Position numbers and translations under genes: made by a program
The notes under the pieces: model-generated
Database searches by the model: none
Told to the model about the DNA's origin: nothing
The model's input: only the letters and a program-made list of their open reading frames with translations
In this document: positions 17,219 through 25,474 of the stretch, piece by piece
Position numbering within the stretch: the first letter of the stretch is position 1
Layout: each line of letters begins with the position of its first letter
From: AE-B3B sp964543295
GTDB lineage: Bacteria > Aerophobota > Aerophobia > Aerophobales > AE-B3A
Direction of reading: 5' to 3'
NCBI GenBank assembly: GCA_964543295.1
Contig: CAZIXA010000008.1
Span: 12,660 to 76,659 of the forward strand
DNA: 64,000 nt

Positions 17219-17351
17219 AGAGAGCTTTGCTCTCTAACCCGCTAGTAAGGAAGAGACTGCATCTATCGCCGTGCTTCGGTACGGCGAGGGGGTGGCAGTC
17301 TTGACCGGTTTTCCTAGCGGGTTACCGGAAGAGATATGTGCCCCCTTTTTT
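17219..17351 (+). ncRNA. Strongly folded RNA candidate with UUCG loop and terminator-like end
   Basis: Two adjacent structures can be drawn by hand. A first hairpin is AGAGAGC-TTT-GCTCTCT (17219-17235). The second is a three-helix nested arm: outer 11-bp TAACCCGCTAG with CTAGCGGGTTA (17235-17245 and 17314-17324), middle AGACTGC with GCAGTCT, and inner CGCCGTGC-TTCG-GTACGGCG with one G-U pair. The asymmetric loops between helices are purine-rich (TAAGGAAG, AGGGGGTG). A CCCCCTTTTTT run at 17341-17351 ends it on the plus strand. I do not recognise a known riboswitch or SRP, tmRNA or 6S RNA. Confidence 0.6.
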
Positions 17352-17463
17352 ATTGGGATGATAGACAAGTTTTGATTAATGTTAAAGTGGGAAGTGGTTA
17401 AATCTTTTTATTGGTTTTAATATAAAGAATTGTTGCTAGGCCGGAATGAGGATTATCTTGACC

Positions 17464-17790
17464 CTATTCTTCTAGCAGAGCTTTAAGAACTTTTAAGACA
17501 AGCTTAAGAGCTTTTGCATTTTTATTGCGCAGAAGATTTGTTATCTCTTCTCTTAAGCCAACTTCGGTAGAAGGCCTTTCTGGGAAAGAAAAGAGTTCAG
17601 CAATACTCACATTTAGCCCCTTAGCAATTTTTTCAATACTTTGGAGTGAGAGATTTCTTTCTCCTCGTTCTACAGCGCCAATATACGTGTAATGAAGGTT
17701 AGCCTTGGCAGCCAATTTTTCTTGTGACAGACCTTGCATCTTTCTCAATTCTTTTATTCTATTTCCCAATTTAACCAGTATCTGACTCAT
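17464..17790 (-). CDS. XRE-family transcriptional regulator
   Basis: 108 residues. Residues 8-65 form a Cro/C1-type helix-turn-helix: GNRIKELRKMQGLSQEKLAAKA then LHYTYIGAVERGERNLSLQSIEKIAKGLNVS. A Leu/Lys-rich C-terminal helix probably dimerises. Such proteins repress their own and neighbouring promoters. The divergent intergenic region contains an imperfect palindrome over a promoter (17851-17892), a good candidate operator. Its position beside the folded RNA and the restriction enzyme suggests, without proving, that it controls one of these. Confidence 0.88.
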   Translation of the reverse strand: MSQILVKLGNRIKELRKMQGLSQEKLAAKANLHYTYIGAVERGERNLSLQSIEKIAKGLNVSIAELFSFPERPSTEVGLREEITNLLRNKNAKALKLVLKVLKALLEE

Positions 17791-17850
17791 AACTCACCTT
17801 TTTTGTTTATTCTAGGAGAGAAAGGAACAGATAGCTACAGACGATAAATA

Positions 17851-17892
17851 GTATTTTTGCTTGACAAGAAATACGATAAGTAGTAATATAAT
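17851..17892 (+). promoter_or_regulatory. Promoter with overlapping operator-like palindrome
   Basis: TTGACA at 17861-17866 and TAATAT at 17884-17889 (17-bp spacing; TATAAT follows at 17887-17892). The -35 is centred in an imperfect palindrome with outer arms GTATTT and AAATAC (17851-17874). A direct repeat of ACGATAA-TAGTA occurs at 17841 and 17873. This is the expected arrangement for the XRE protein encoded divergently. Confidence 0.6.
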
Positions 17893-18097
17893 TGAGGTAA
17901 TTAACAAAGAGAAATACAAGTTCTTCGATTCTCAAGTTGTTCGTATTCCTTTTTCTTCAAAGTTTACCGTAGGAGGCAAACAAGGACGAGATATGAAACT
18001 ATAGTTGTCTTAACAGTTGGAAAGGTGATTAGTATATTTGTGGGCTATTTGTTAAAAGCAATTATTGCTCCTTTATCAAGACCTGGAAGCTAATAAA

Positions 18098-18490
18098 ATG
18101 GGCAAAAAGATAAAAAGTGATCAAAAAAATATCTTGGTAGTTGATGACGATATGAGTGCACGAACTGTATTTTCAAGCGCCTCAAAAAAAGAGAGCTATC
18201 GAGTGACTGCGGTAAAAAATGGCTATGAGGCGATAAAGGCTATAGATGAAGAAAGTTTTGATCTTGCCGTGATAGATCTTAGAATGCCAGGGCTGGATGG
18301 AATTGAAGTTTTAGAGAAGATAAAGAATAAAAGGCCTCAAACCCGAGTCATTATTTATACGGGATATGGTTCGATAACGACCGCAGTAGAGGCCATGAGG
18401 AAAGGAGCCGTCGACGATCTTATTAAGCCATTTTCTCCCGACCAGCCCAAGGCAGGCATTAAAAAAGCATTAGAGAACTACGGAGACTAA
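18098..18490 (+). CDS. Stand-alone receiver-domain protein (CheY-like)
   Basis: About 130 residues from the ATG at 18098; an upstream in-frame TTG at 18065 is less likely. The receiver features are VVDDD (acidic pocket), VIDLRMPGLDG with the phospho-acceptor Asp, YTGYGS (Thr switch) and DDLIKPFSP with the conserved Lys-Pro. There is no output domain, and a DD doublet replaces the usual D-Y/F before the Lys. It resembles NtrC-type receiver domains. No kinase is nearby; its position in front of the polysaccharide locus suggests signalling to export genes. Confidence 0.8.
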   Translation: MGKKIKSDQKNILVVDDDMSARTVFSSASKKESYRVTAVKNGYEAIKAIDEESFDLAVIDLRMPGLDGIEVLEKIKNKRPQTRVIIYTGYGSITTAVEAMRKGAVDDLIKPFSPDQPKAGIKKALENYGD

Positions 18491-18670
18491 TGAAAGTCGC
18501 ACAATATTTTCCTTCCCCCACTCTTAAAGATACAGCAGAAAAATCAAAACTGAAAGTGAGGTGAAGAATACCCAAAGTGAAAAAAGAATTTCCCGAGGTA
18601 CAAGAATCACAAAAAAGAGGTGAACTTGCAGCATGGTGGGTTTTCCCCACTTTAAGTGATGCCTACTTCA

Positions 18671-18687
18671 TAGTACGAGGTGTACTA
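18671..18687 (+). promoter_or_regulatory. Perfect inverted repeat holding the ribosome site
   Basis: TAGTAC-GAGGT-GTACTA is a perfect 6-bp stem whose loop is the GAGGT(G) ribosome-binding sequence of the gene starting at 18690. It could present or hide the site depending on a bound protein. Confidence 0.45.
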
Positions 18688-18689
18688 CA

Positions 18690-19451
18690 ATGAGAGCTAA
18701 TTGTGTTTTGAGAGTAGTGTTAGTGTTTGTACTGTCGGTGATCTTTACCCTATTGCCATTTACCCTGGCACACGCTTATATCGAAGGCTGTCTGGCCAAA
18801 GGAGTAACATCCACTGGATCCGACGCTACCACCAGTAGAGGCTCTGGTGGTCACTCTGAGGCGGGTGGTACCATAGCCACTCACGACGCCTATGCAGAAT
18901 ACAGCGAGGAGAGCTATTTTGCAGGGTTTGGCATCAATACCAACAATACCGCACAAGGAATATTCGCTGGAACCGGAATCGGCAAAAGAGGCAGCTCTCT
19001 AGAACTTGTCGTAACCATGGCTGACGTCTCTGAATTCAGTGATTTTCTCTTCAGCGCCAAGTACCAATTTCTAGGTGAGACTCTCTCTCGTCCTGCCATG
19101 GCGGTGGGGGTCGATGCCATTAACGAAATCCCTGGACAAATGCACTCAAGTCCCTACATAGTAGCTTCAAAATTTTTCCCCAAGGTAAAACTCCCGGTTA
19201 TAGCTTCCTTAGGTTGGGGCTCAGGAAGGTTCAGAGATAATTTCTTTGGAATCTTGGCCTTTGTCCTGTCGAGGCACTGGAATTTCATCGTCGAATACGA
19301 TGGAGCCGGAGGTAATGTAGGAATATCTTTTGGGAGCGAGGTATCCTTGTGGAGACCCTTGCCGGTGGTGGTTATTCTCGGAGTCCAGAACGCTTTTGCC
19401 TCAGAGGAAGAGAGTGTCTTCAGCATAGGAGGAGGAATAAGATTCCCTTAA
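18690..19451 (+). CDS. Secreted YjbH-like beta-barrel protein
   Basis: 253 residues with a long N-terminal signal peptide (RVVLVFVLSVIFTLLPFTLAHA) followed by alternating beta-strand character. Late repeats such as HWNFIVEYDGAGGNVGISFG and the terminal strand FSIGGGIRFP, which ends in an aromatic near the C-terminus, resemble short outer-membrane barrels and YjbH-type exopolysaccharide-associated proteins. It opens the polysaccharide locus, so a role in export or surface retention of polymer is plausible. The family assignment is tentative. Confidence 0.6.
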   Translation: MRANCVLRVVLVFVLSVIFTLLPFTLAHAYIEGCLAKGVTSTGSDATTSRGSGGHSEAGGTIATHDAYAEYSEESYFAGFGINTNNTAQGIFAGTGIGKRGSSLELVVTMADVSEFSDFLFSAKYQFLGETLSRPAMAVGVDAINEIPGQMHSSPYIVASKFFPKVKLPVIASLGWGSGRFRDNFFGILAFVLSRHWNFIVEYDGAGGNVGISFGSEVSLWRPLPVVVILGVQNAFASEEESVFSIGGGIRFP

Positions 19452-19598
19452 GAAGGTAGTACCAAATTAATAATTGCTAGTTTTGACTTTCGGGGGTTCT
19501 TAAGTTGCGGCAGTTTCGCCCGATGATTTCTTTAGAGTTCCCCCTGATTATCTTGTAAAGCGGAGGGTAATAGGTAAGTCTTTCTAAAAAATGGTAGC

Positions 19599-19616
19599 CG
19601 CAGGCTTTAGCCTGCG
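19599..19616. repeat. REP-like palindrome
   Basis: CGCAGGC-TTTA-GCCTGCG, a perfect 7-bp hairpin. Hairpins of the form GCAGGCTTTAGCCTGC are scattered repeats in many bacterial genomes. Confidence 0.6.
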
Positions 19617-19678
19617 CTTGCAGACAATAGTTTCTTTTTCTTTACGCTACCTTACCTTGATGAATAAGTTCCGTAATC

Positions 19679-19721
19679 TGTCGAGATTGCCACGTTTGCC
19701 TTCAACAGAATCGCAATGACG
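19679..19721. repeat. Dispersed-repeat-like sequence
   Basis: It begins tgtcgagattgccacg and ends gaatcgcaatgacga. This is the layout of a dispersed palindromic repeat (gagattgc ... cgcaatgac) found in intergenic regions of several bacterial groups. Confidence 0.45.
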
Positions 19722-19772
19722 AAAAGAAAAGAATTTTAGAAAAACTAAACTGTTACAGTGGAGGAATACTAA

Positions 19773-20450
19773 ATGAAGAAAATTAAAAAGAGTTTCATTT
19801 TTGGCCTCACCCTGATTCTTCTTTCCCCTTCAATCGCTTTGGGACAAGCTAAATCGCAGCCACAGCCAGCGGATGTCCTTCAGCAAATCATCCAACTGGC
19901 AGTGGAGAATAATCCTATCCTGGAATCCCAGAGGAGTTTTATTAACACCATTCAACAAATGCCCGAGCCAGGCGCAGGTTTCATCAATCTGAAGGAGCTA
20001 CAGTCCCAGAGCCGCCGGGTAGGTGAGGGAGGAATGCAAGCTCCTCTTTTAAGTCTCAGCCAGGCGGTACAGGTAGAGACGTTCATACAGAGAAAGTTAG
20101 ACCGGGAAAAAACTCTGGCTCAGGCCAAACAGACCTATGAGAATCTCAAACAGTCCCTAATATCCAATCTGATGGCCAAGATCACAGAAATGGCAAAGTT
20201 AAAGAACAAAAGGGGAAACTTAGAAGAGCTTAAATCCTTCCTTGAGACGAGACGGGATTCCTTAGAAAAACAGGTAAAGGCGGGGATAAAGGAACCAAGT
20301 GCTTTATTTGACCTCATGGAAAGAGTTATGCAAACCAGCCTTGAGATAAAAAATGCCGTCAGAGAACTGGAGATCCTGAAACTGGAAACAGCTATAAGCC
20401 TGGGTGGAGAAAAGTGGAAAGATCTTCTCGATTTATTGAATAAGGTATGA
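19773..20450 (+). CDS. TolC/OEP-like secreted helical protein 1
   Basis: 225 residues with a signal peptide (FIFGLTLILLSPSIALGQA). The mature protein starts with ADVLQQIIQLAVENNPILESQRS, which is the helix that opens outer-membrane efflux protein (OEP/TolC) repeats, followed by long amphipathic helices (LKSFLETRRDSLEKQVKAG). It is about half the length of a TolC monomer and lacks obvious beta-strands. Its stop overlaps the start of the next, paralogous gene, so they are co-translated and perhaps form a hetero-oligomer in the periplasm. Confidence 0.7.
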   Translation: MKKIKKSFIFGLTLILLSPSIALGQAKSQPQPADVLQQIIQLAVENNPILESQRSFINTIQQMPEPGAGFINLKELQSQSRRVGEGGMQAPLLSLSQAVQVETFIQRKLDREKTLAQAKQTYENLKQSLISNLMAKITEMAKLKNKRGNLEELKSFLETRRDSLEKQVKAGIKEPSALFDLMERVMQTSLEIKNAVRELEILKLETAISLGGEKWKDLLDLLNKV

Positions 20451-21208
20451 AGAAGGAGAGAATGACAATGATAGAAAAAAAAGTTCTGGCCATCTTTCTT
20501 GTGCTGATGGGGGTTACTCTTTCTTTCGCAGTGCGCGGAAAGACCGAAGAACTTACCCCCAAAGGGGACATCCTGCAAGAGACTATCAATCTGGTGGTGG
20601 AAAATAACCCCACTCTTCAATCCCAGAGGAGCCTCCTGGAGCACATCCAGGCTTTACCTGATCCCGGTAGGGGTCCTGATTTCCAGCTTAGTCTGAGGGG
20701 AGGAATAACTACCTATGCCAATACGGATACACAAGAAATCTTTACCGGTCCCACCGGGGGTGTGGGTTTAGAAGTTCCTCTGTTTAGTTTCTCTAAACGA
20801 AAAGAGCGTATAATGTACCAGCTAACCTACGCCAAGGAGCTGGAAAAAGCTAAACAGGATTATCTGGCCCTGAGAAACTCCATCATCTCAGAACTTCTCG
20901 TCAAGCTAAATAAAATGTTCCAACTCGAGAACGAAAAAAAGAAGCTGGAGGAACTCAAGTCTTTTCTTAGTTCTAACATAGAATCTTTGAAGCAACAGGT
21001 TAAAGCCGGAGTGGTAAAAGCAAGCGATCTCTGGGAACTAACCGAAAGGATTATGGATATAGAAACCAAAGTTTATAATCAGTCCAGCGAGTTGAAAATT
21101 TTGAAGCGAGAAATAGCCATCAATTTAGGAGGTGAAAAATCTGAAGAACTCCGGCAAATGTTAGAACAGCTAAGTGTCAAATATATAGAGGAGAAACAAC
21201 TTGGATAA
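20447..21208 (+). CDS. TolC/OEP-like secreted helical protein 2
   Basis: 253 residues, a tandem paralogue of the preceding gene: a signal peptide, then ETINLVVENNPTLQSQRSLL matching IQLAVENNPILESQRSFI. Unlike its neighbour it has a strand-rich insert at about 80-115 (FQLSLRGGITTYANTD, then TGPTGGVGLEVPLFSF) that could form part of a barrel. The C-terminal helices again carry LKSFLSSNIESLKQQVKAGVVKASDLWELTERIMDIE. It overlaps both neighbours, indicating one operon with the Wzc-like kinase. Together they may be the outer-membrane part of the export route. Confidence 0.7.
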   Translation: MKKERMTMIEKKVLAIFLVLMGVTLSFAVRGKTEELTPKGDILQETINLVVENNPTLQSQRSLLEHIQALPDPGRGPDFQLSLRGGITTYANTDTQEIFTGPTGGVGLEVPLFSFSKRKERIMYQLTYAKELEKAKQDYLALRNSIISELLVKLNKMFQLENEKKKLEELKSFLSSNIESLKQQVKAGVVKASDLWELTERIMDIETKVYNQSSELKILKREIAINLGGEKSEELRQMLEQLSVKYIEEKQLG

Positions 21209-23492
21209 GAAAGAATCCCGCCTGGGGGATTACTGGAGAATTATATGGAGGAGAAAGGGGATTGTCATTCTCGGTATAGTTGCGCTGACGGCCTTCGCAG
21301 TAACCTTGAGTTTTCTTCAAACTCCCATTTACGAAGCCTCTACTACCCTCTATCTCAAAAAGGGCAAAGCCGGCCCGGAGCAAATCGACATCTTCGGTGG
21401 AGTCTCTCTCCTTTCCACTGAAACCGAGATCAACACCCAGATAGAGATCCTCAAGTCTCACACCGTGATGGAGGAAGTGGCCCGCAGGTTATTCTTCCCT
21501 GTCAGTACTCATAAAAAAGAAACTCCTAAAAAAGAATCAGGCAAAAAGAGCGAATTTTATGGATATTTGACAAATCTCCTCACCCCAATCCTGGGTAAGT
21601 CCTCCAAGGAAGAGAAACTCGAATCTGTTTCTGAAGTAGCTGCTAGTTTAAGAGGAAGCATATCGGTGGCTCCCATACGTAGTACCCGGCTCATTACGCT
21701 TACTGCATCTTCCGATGATCCCGAGATGGCTCGACTCATCGCCAATACGACCGTCGAGGTCTTCATTGAAAGAGACATTAGCTCCCGACGAAGGGAGAGT
21801 ACTGCGGCCCTTGATTTTCTCTCCCGGGAGACCGACAAGGTGGCAGAGAACCTGCGACAATCCGAGGAGAATCTGAAGAGATATAAAGAAAAAGAAGGCT
21901 TCGCGGAGCTTTCTGAGAAGGCGAGGTTAATGGTAGAACGTCTTTCGGAGCTGGAAAGTCTGCATCAAAGCACCAGAATATCCCGGGAAGAGCTCAACAA
22001 CCGACTAAGGGAGATAAGAAACCAGCTCAAAAAAGTGAGCAAGGTATGGGTCTCTTCCACCTATATCTCCGACAATCCACTGGTCCAGATGCTTAGAAGC
22101 CGTCTCACGGATCTAGAGATTAAACATGCGCAGCTCGGCAGGGAGTTCTCCTCCAATGATCCCCAGGTTACCTCCATAAAGGCCCAGATTGAGGAGACTA
22201 AGAAAGAGTTAGAACGCAAGGTTAAGACAGTAGTGGCCGGAAAGACTGAGAGTATAAGTCCCGTTTATACTGAACTTTCTACCAAATTAGTTAGCTACGA
22301 GACCGAGGTAAATGCCCTCAAGGCCAAGGAGGATGCTCTGGGAAGTTTGGCAGCCGAATATGAGAAGGAGGTAAGCAAACTTCCCCAGCAGGAGTTGGCC
22401 CTGGCCCGCCTCCAGAGATCCCAACAGGTCAATTCCGACCTCTATGCCATTTTAGTCAAGGCGAAGAACAAGGCCGAGATTGAGTCTGCCAGCGAGATCG
22501 GCACTATCGAGGTGGTTGATCCTGCCCTCAAGCCCACCAGCCCGGTTAAGCCAAGTAAAAAACGCAATACTCTACTCGGTTTACTATCTGGCTTAATCTT
22601 GGGTGTCGGCTTGGCCTTCTTCTTGGACTACGTGGATAAAACCATCAAAACCGAGGATGAGGCCAAGAAATTGCTAAATCTTCCGATTCTGGGAGTAATC
22701 CCCAGGCCCGGTGCTGGGGGTAGCTATCGTTATATCTACTCACACCGATCCAGCCAAAAGAAAAAACGAAAAGAGACTAGAGCTAGCATCCTTGAAGAAA
22801 GAAAGACTCCCATAGAACTAATCACCCGGGATCTACCCCAATCTCACATCTCGGAAGCCTACCGGGCTCTGAGGGTTAATTTGCAGTTTGCTAGGCTCCG
22901 CCGAAAGCTAAAGACTCTGGTAGTAACCAGTTCTATTCCTCTAGAGGGCAAGACTTCCGTAGCCATAAACCTGGCTATAACTTTAGCCTCAGCTGGCGAG
23001 AAGGTTCTTCTTGCTGATGCAGATTTGAGGGCCCATAAGATCCATAAAGTTTTCAAGTTAGACGCGGCTCCCGGCCTTGCCGACCTCTTTATAGCTGAGA
23101 AAAGCCCCAAAGATGTGATACATAGTGTAGAGGGAGTGGATAATTTGGATCTTCTCACCAGTGGTTCTCTGCCTCCCAATCCCTCGGAGCTTCTGAGCTC
23201 TTCCCAGATGAAAAAGTTGATCTTAGAGCTTAAAAAAGAATATGACCGAGTACTGTTTGACTCTCCTCCTCTTCTTGGAGTAGCCGATCCCTCTATTTTG
23301 AGCTCAAATGTAGATGGCATCCTCCTGGTACTGGCAGCAAATGAAGTAGATGGACAAGCTGTCCAAAAAGCTAAAGAGTCACTTGAAAAAGTAAAAGCTC
23401 ACATTTTAGGGCTCGTTTTAAACAAAGTAAAACCTGAACACTTGGGCTACGGAAAATACTATTATTACTACTACTCCCACGATGAAGAATAG
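21201..23492 (+). CDS. Wzc-like polysaccharide co-polymerase with BY-kinase domain
   Basis: 763 residues starting at a TTG that overlaps the previous stop. A Wzz-type domain is bounded by two membrane helices (about 18-36 and 455-475), with a proline-rich stretch (ALKPTSPVKPSKK) before the second and a long periplasmic coiled coil. The cytosolic BY-kinase part carries Walker A SIPLEGKTSVA near 578, Walker A' LLADADLR near 602 and Walker B VLFDSPP near 683. The C-terminus has a tyrosine cluster (YYYYYY) for autophosphorylation. It controls chain length and export of the surface polysaccharide. It is followed directly by gene debris. Confidence 0.92.
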   Translation: MDKKESRLGDYWRIIWRRKGIVILGIVALTAFAVTLSFLQTPIYEASTTLYLKKGKAGPEQIDIFGGVSLLSTETEINTQIEILKSHTVMEEVARRLFFPVSTHKKETPKKESGKKSEFYGYLTNLLTPILGKSSKEEKLESVSEVAASLRGSISVAPIRSTRLITLTASSDDPEMARLIANTTVEVFIERDISSRRRESTAALDFLSRETDKVAENLRQSEENLKRYKEKEGFAELSEKARLMVERLSELESLHQSTRISREELNNRLREIRNQLKKVSKVWVSSTYISDNPLVQMLRSRLTDLEIKHAQLGREFSSNDPQVTSIKAQIEETKKELERKVKTVVAGKTESISPVYTELSTKLVSYETEVNALKAKEDALGSLAAEYEKEVSKLPQQELALARLQRSQQVNSDLYAILVKAKNKAEIESASEIGTIEVVDPALKPTSPVKPSKKRNTLLGLLSGLILGVGLAFFLDYVDKTIKTEDEAKKLLNLPILGVIPRPGAGGSYRYIYSHRSSQKKKRKETRASILEERKTPIELITRDLPQSHISEAYRALRVNLQFARLRRKLKTLVVTSSIPLEGKTSVAINLAITLASAGEKVLLADADLRAHKIHKVFKLDAAPGLADLFIAEKSPKDVIHSVEGVDNLDLLTSGSLPPNPSELLSSSQMKKLILELKKEYDRVLFDSPPLLGVADPSILSSNVDGILLVLAANEVDGQAVQKAKESLEKVKAHILGLVLNKVKPEHLGYGKYYYYYYSHDEE

Positions 23493-23502
23493 AATTAACA
23501 AA

Positions 23503-23604
23503 ATGAAGGTAATGACCATCTTTGGCACCCGTCCCGAGACTAATAAAGATGGCTCCAATGATACCATCATCGATGCTCTACTTATGATCTCCCTTTTCCC
23601 ATAA
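23503..23604 (+). pseudogene. UDP-GlcNAc 2-epimerase (WecB-like) 5' fragment, copy 1
   Basis: Encodes MKVMTIFGTRPE, the start of a WecB-type epimerase, after which the frame degenerates and stops at residue 34. It starts 10 bases after the Wzc-like gene. Confidence 0.65.
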
Positions 23605-23610
23605 TCCAAT

Positions 23611-23865
23611 ATTGACACAGGTTATAAATTTCCGGAGATGTATGAGTTTAGAGATAGGTTAGTGAAAGAACGGGATCTGGATTTAATGGTGGCCAAAAAT
23701 GAGAAGACAATAAAGAAAGGTATGGGTCCAGGAAAAGGAAAATTTGAATGCTGTACCAGATTAAAGACTCAAGCCTTAAAGACGATATTAGAAAAATATA
23801 ATTTTGATGCCCTATTCCTAGCCATAGGAAGAGATGAACACGGGATAAGGGCCAAGGAGAGATAG
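23611..23865 (+). pseudogene. CysD/PAPS-reductase-family fragment
   Basis: Encodes IDTGYKFPEMYEFRDRL, then LMVAKNE, KGMGPGKGKFECC and ALFLAIGRDEHGIRAKER. These are contiguous internal motifs of the ATP-sulfurylase small subunit/PAPS-reductase family, but the N-terminal P-loop and the C-terminal part are missing. It follows the previous fragment directly, so the two were joined by deletion. Confidence 0.75.
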
Positions 23866-24364
23866 ACGAGATAGTAGGCGGAATTTCACAGGGAATGGAC
23901 GACAATGATTGTCTAACAATGCTTTTCGACGATGGCCTTGAATTACTAGATAAACATATAAATATCAATTATTTCCTGGAGGAGAAGGGATAAATATAAG
24001 GGCCAAAAGCCTGGGGGGAAAGACGTCTATGCCGGTAAACTACACAGGGCGATGCTTTTTACAAAATTCGGCAGAAAGCCCCACGCCTTGGCCTTGGGGA
24101 TGAATGGCGAGAGTTATTAGGGGGTGAAACCCCGTAATTCTTGCTTTTTAGGATACTCTATCCCTTGTGGGCCGGGAGGATGTCGCTCGTAAAAGGCATG
24201 TTTGACAAGCACATAGTTCCTGCCAGTCCCTGCGTAACCGATGTAATTGAGGTAATAGATAGAATTAGAGAATCATAAGATTAAACTTGTTTTTTGATTT
24301 TGACTTTGTTTTTACCTAGGATCTAAGACATCGGACTTCGGACAAGGTTTTTCCAGAAGTTTGA
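23866..24364. other. Decayed region between fragments
   Basis: No intact gene. Protein-like stretches remain, for example DNDCLTMLFDDGLELLDKHI around 23900-23955 and a terminal piece MFDKHIVPASPCVTDVIEVI ending at a TAA at 24278. Their source families are not recognised. Confidence 0.5.
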
Positions 24365-24484
24365 ATGCAAAAGATTATGCCAGTCATCAGTACTCGCCCA
24401 GAGGCCATCAAATTAGCCCCGGTGATAAAGGAAGTGGAAAGATATCCAAAAATTCGAGAGAAGTTTTTCTTTAAGAAGGGATGA
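24365..24484 (+). pseudogene. UDP-GlcNAc 2-epimerase (WecB-like) 5' fragment, copy 2
   Basis: Reads MQKIMPVISTRPEAIKLAPV followed by IKEVERYP and an early stop: the N-terminal 30 residues of a WecB-like epimerase. It differs in sequence from copy 1, so two separate epimerase genes or events are represented. Confidence 0.7.
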
Positions 24485-24532
24485 GGTAAAAATTGTCGAG
24501 CTTGCTAAAGTTGTCAGGGTAAACGAAGAAAG

Positions 24533-25471
24533 ATGAAGATGTTTGTTACTGGAGGGGCGGGATTTATAGGCTCCCATGTTGTAGATGCGTTGATACAGAG
24601 AGGTAACAAAGTTATTGTTTATGACAATCTTAGTTCTGGCAAGAAAGACTTTATGAGTCAGCATTTTGGCAGAAGAGAATTTAAATTTATCCAGGCGGAT
24701 CTTTCAGACATAGAAAAACTAAAAAATGTAATGAGAGGTTGTGAATGCATTTTTCACTTTGCTTCCAATCCTGATATAGCCAGAAGCATGGTAGAAACAG
24801 ATCTAGACTTACGAGAAGGTACTATCCTGACCTACAATGTCCTTGAGGCAATGAGAGTTAATAATGTGAGAAAGATACTCTATTCTTCTGGAAGTGGAGT
24901 TTATGGAGATGTTGGGGCTGTAGCTATTCCAGAGGATTACGGCCCCTTACTTCCCATATCTATGTATGGGGCAAGTAAACTAGCATGTGAGGGAATGGTA
25001 AGTGCTTTTTGTCATATGTTCAATATGCAGGCGTGGATATTTAGATTTGCCAATGTCGTAGGAGCTCGGCAAACTCATGGCGTTTGCCTTGATTTTATAA
25101 GAAAACTAAAGAAAAATCCCCAACAATTAGAAATCCTCGGTGACGGTACTCAGTCCAAATCCTATATCTATGTGAGAGATTGCCTGGAGGCGATGTTGTT
25201 CATTATGCAGGAAGCTAATGAAAAAGTTAATATTTATAACGTTGCCACTGATGATTATCTAGATGTAACCTATATAGCTAATATAGTGATTGAGGAAATG
25301 GGCTTGAACAGTGTGCAATATAAATATACCGGCAGTGATAGAGGTTGGAAGGGAGATGTTCCCCTGGTAAGGTTTAATTTGAATAAGGTCCATAAATTAG
25401 GCTGGAAAGCTAGATATACATCTTCTGAGGCGGTACGTCTTTCTGTGAAAGAGATATTAAGATTGGATTAA
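24533..25471 (+). CDS. NAD-dependent nucleotide-sugar epimerase/dehydratase (extended SDR)
   Basis: 312 residues. FVTGGAGFIGSHV at 4-16 is the NAD-binding glycine motif, with YDNLSSG for the dinucleotide. The catalytic residues are seen as SSGSGVYG and MYGASK (Y-x3-K). RFANVVGARQTHG and GDGTQSKSYIYVRD are typical of UDP-glucose 4-epimerase and GDP-sugar epimerase relatives. Given the heptose genes that follow, it may modify GDP-heptose (for example by 4-epimerisation or dehydration), but the exact substrate is not readable. It heads a tight operon running to about 30.4 kb. Confidence 0.85.
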   Translation: MKMFVTGGAGFIGSHVVDALIQRGNKVIVYDNLSSGKKDFMSQHFGRREFKFIQADLSDIEKLKNVMRGCECIFHFASNPDIARSMVETDLDLREGTILTYNVLEAMRVNNVRKILYSSGSGVYGDVGAVAIPEDYGPLLPISMYGASKLACEGMVSAFCHMFNMQAWIFRFANVVGARQTHGVCLDFIRKLKKNPQQLEILGDGTQSKSYIYVRDCLEAMLFIMQEANEKVNIYNVATDDYLDVTYIANIVIEEMGLNSVQYKYTGSDRGWKGDVPLVRFNLNKVHKLGWKARYTSSEAVRLSVKEILRLD

Positions 25472-25474
25472 GAT

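Larger units (their letters stand above)
19452..19772. other. Intergenic region with REP-like hairpin elements
   Basis: No gene is visible in these 320 bp. They hold a perfect hairpin at 19599-19616 and a second repeat-like stretch at 19679-19721, listed separately. Confidence 0.6.

Noticed and set aside
17219..17351. The folded element as an integron attC site
   Set aside because: It is strongly self-complementary and about the right length, but its ends (CTCTAAC and GTTACCG) miss the GTTRRRY core, it stands alone, and the U-run favours an RNA.
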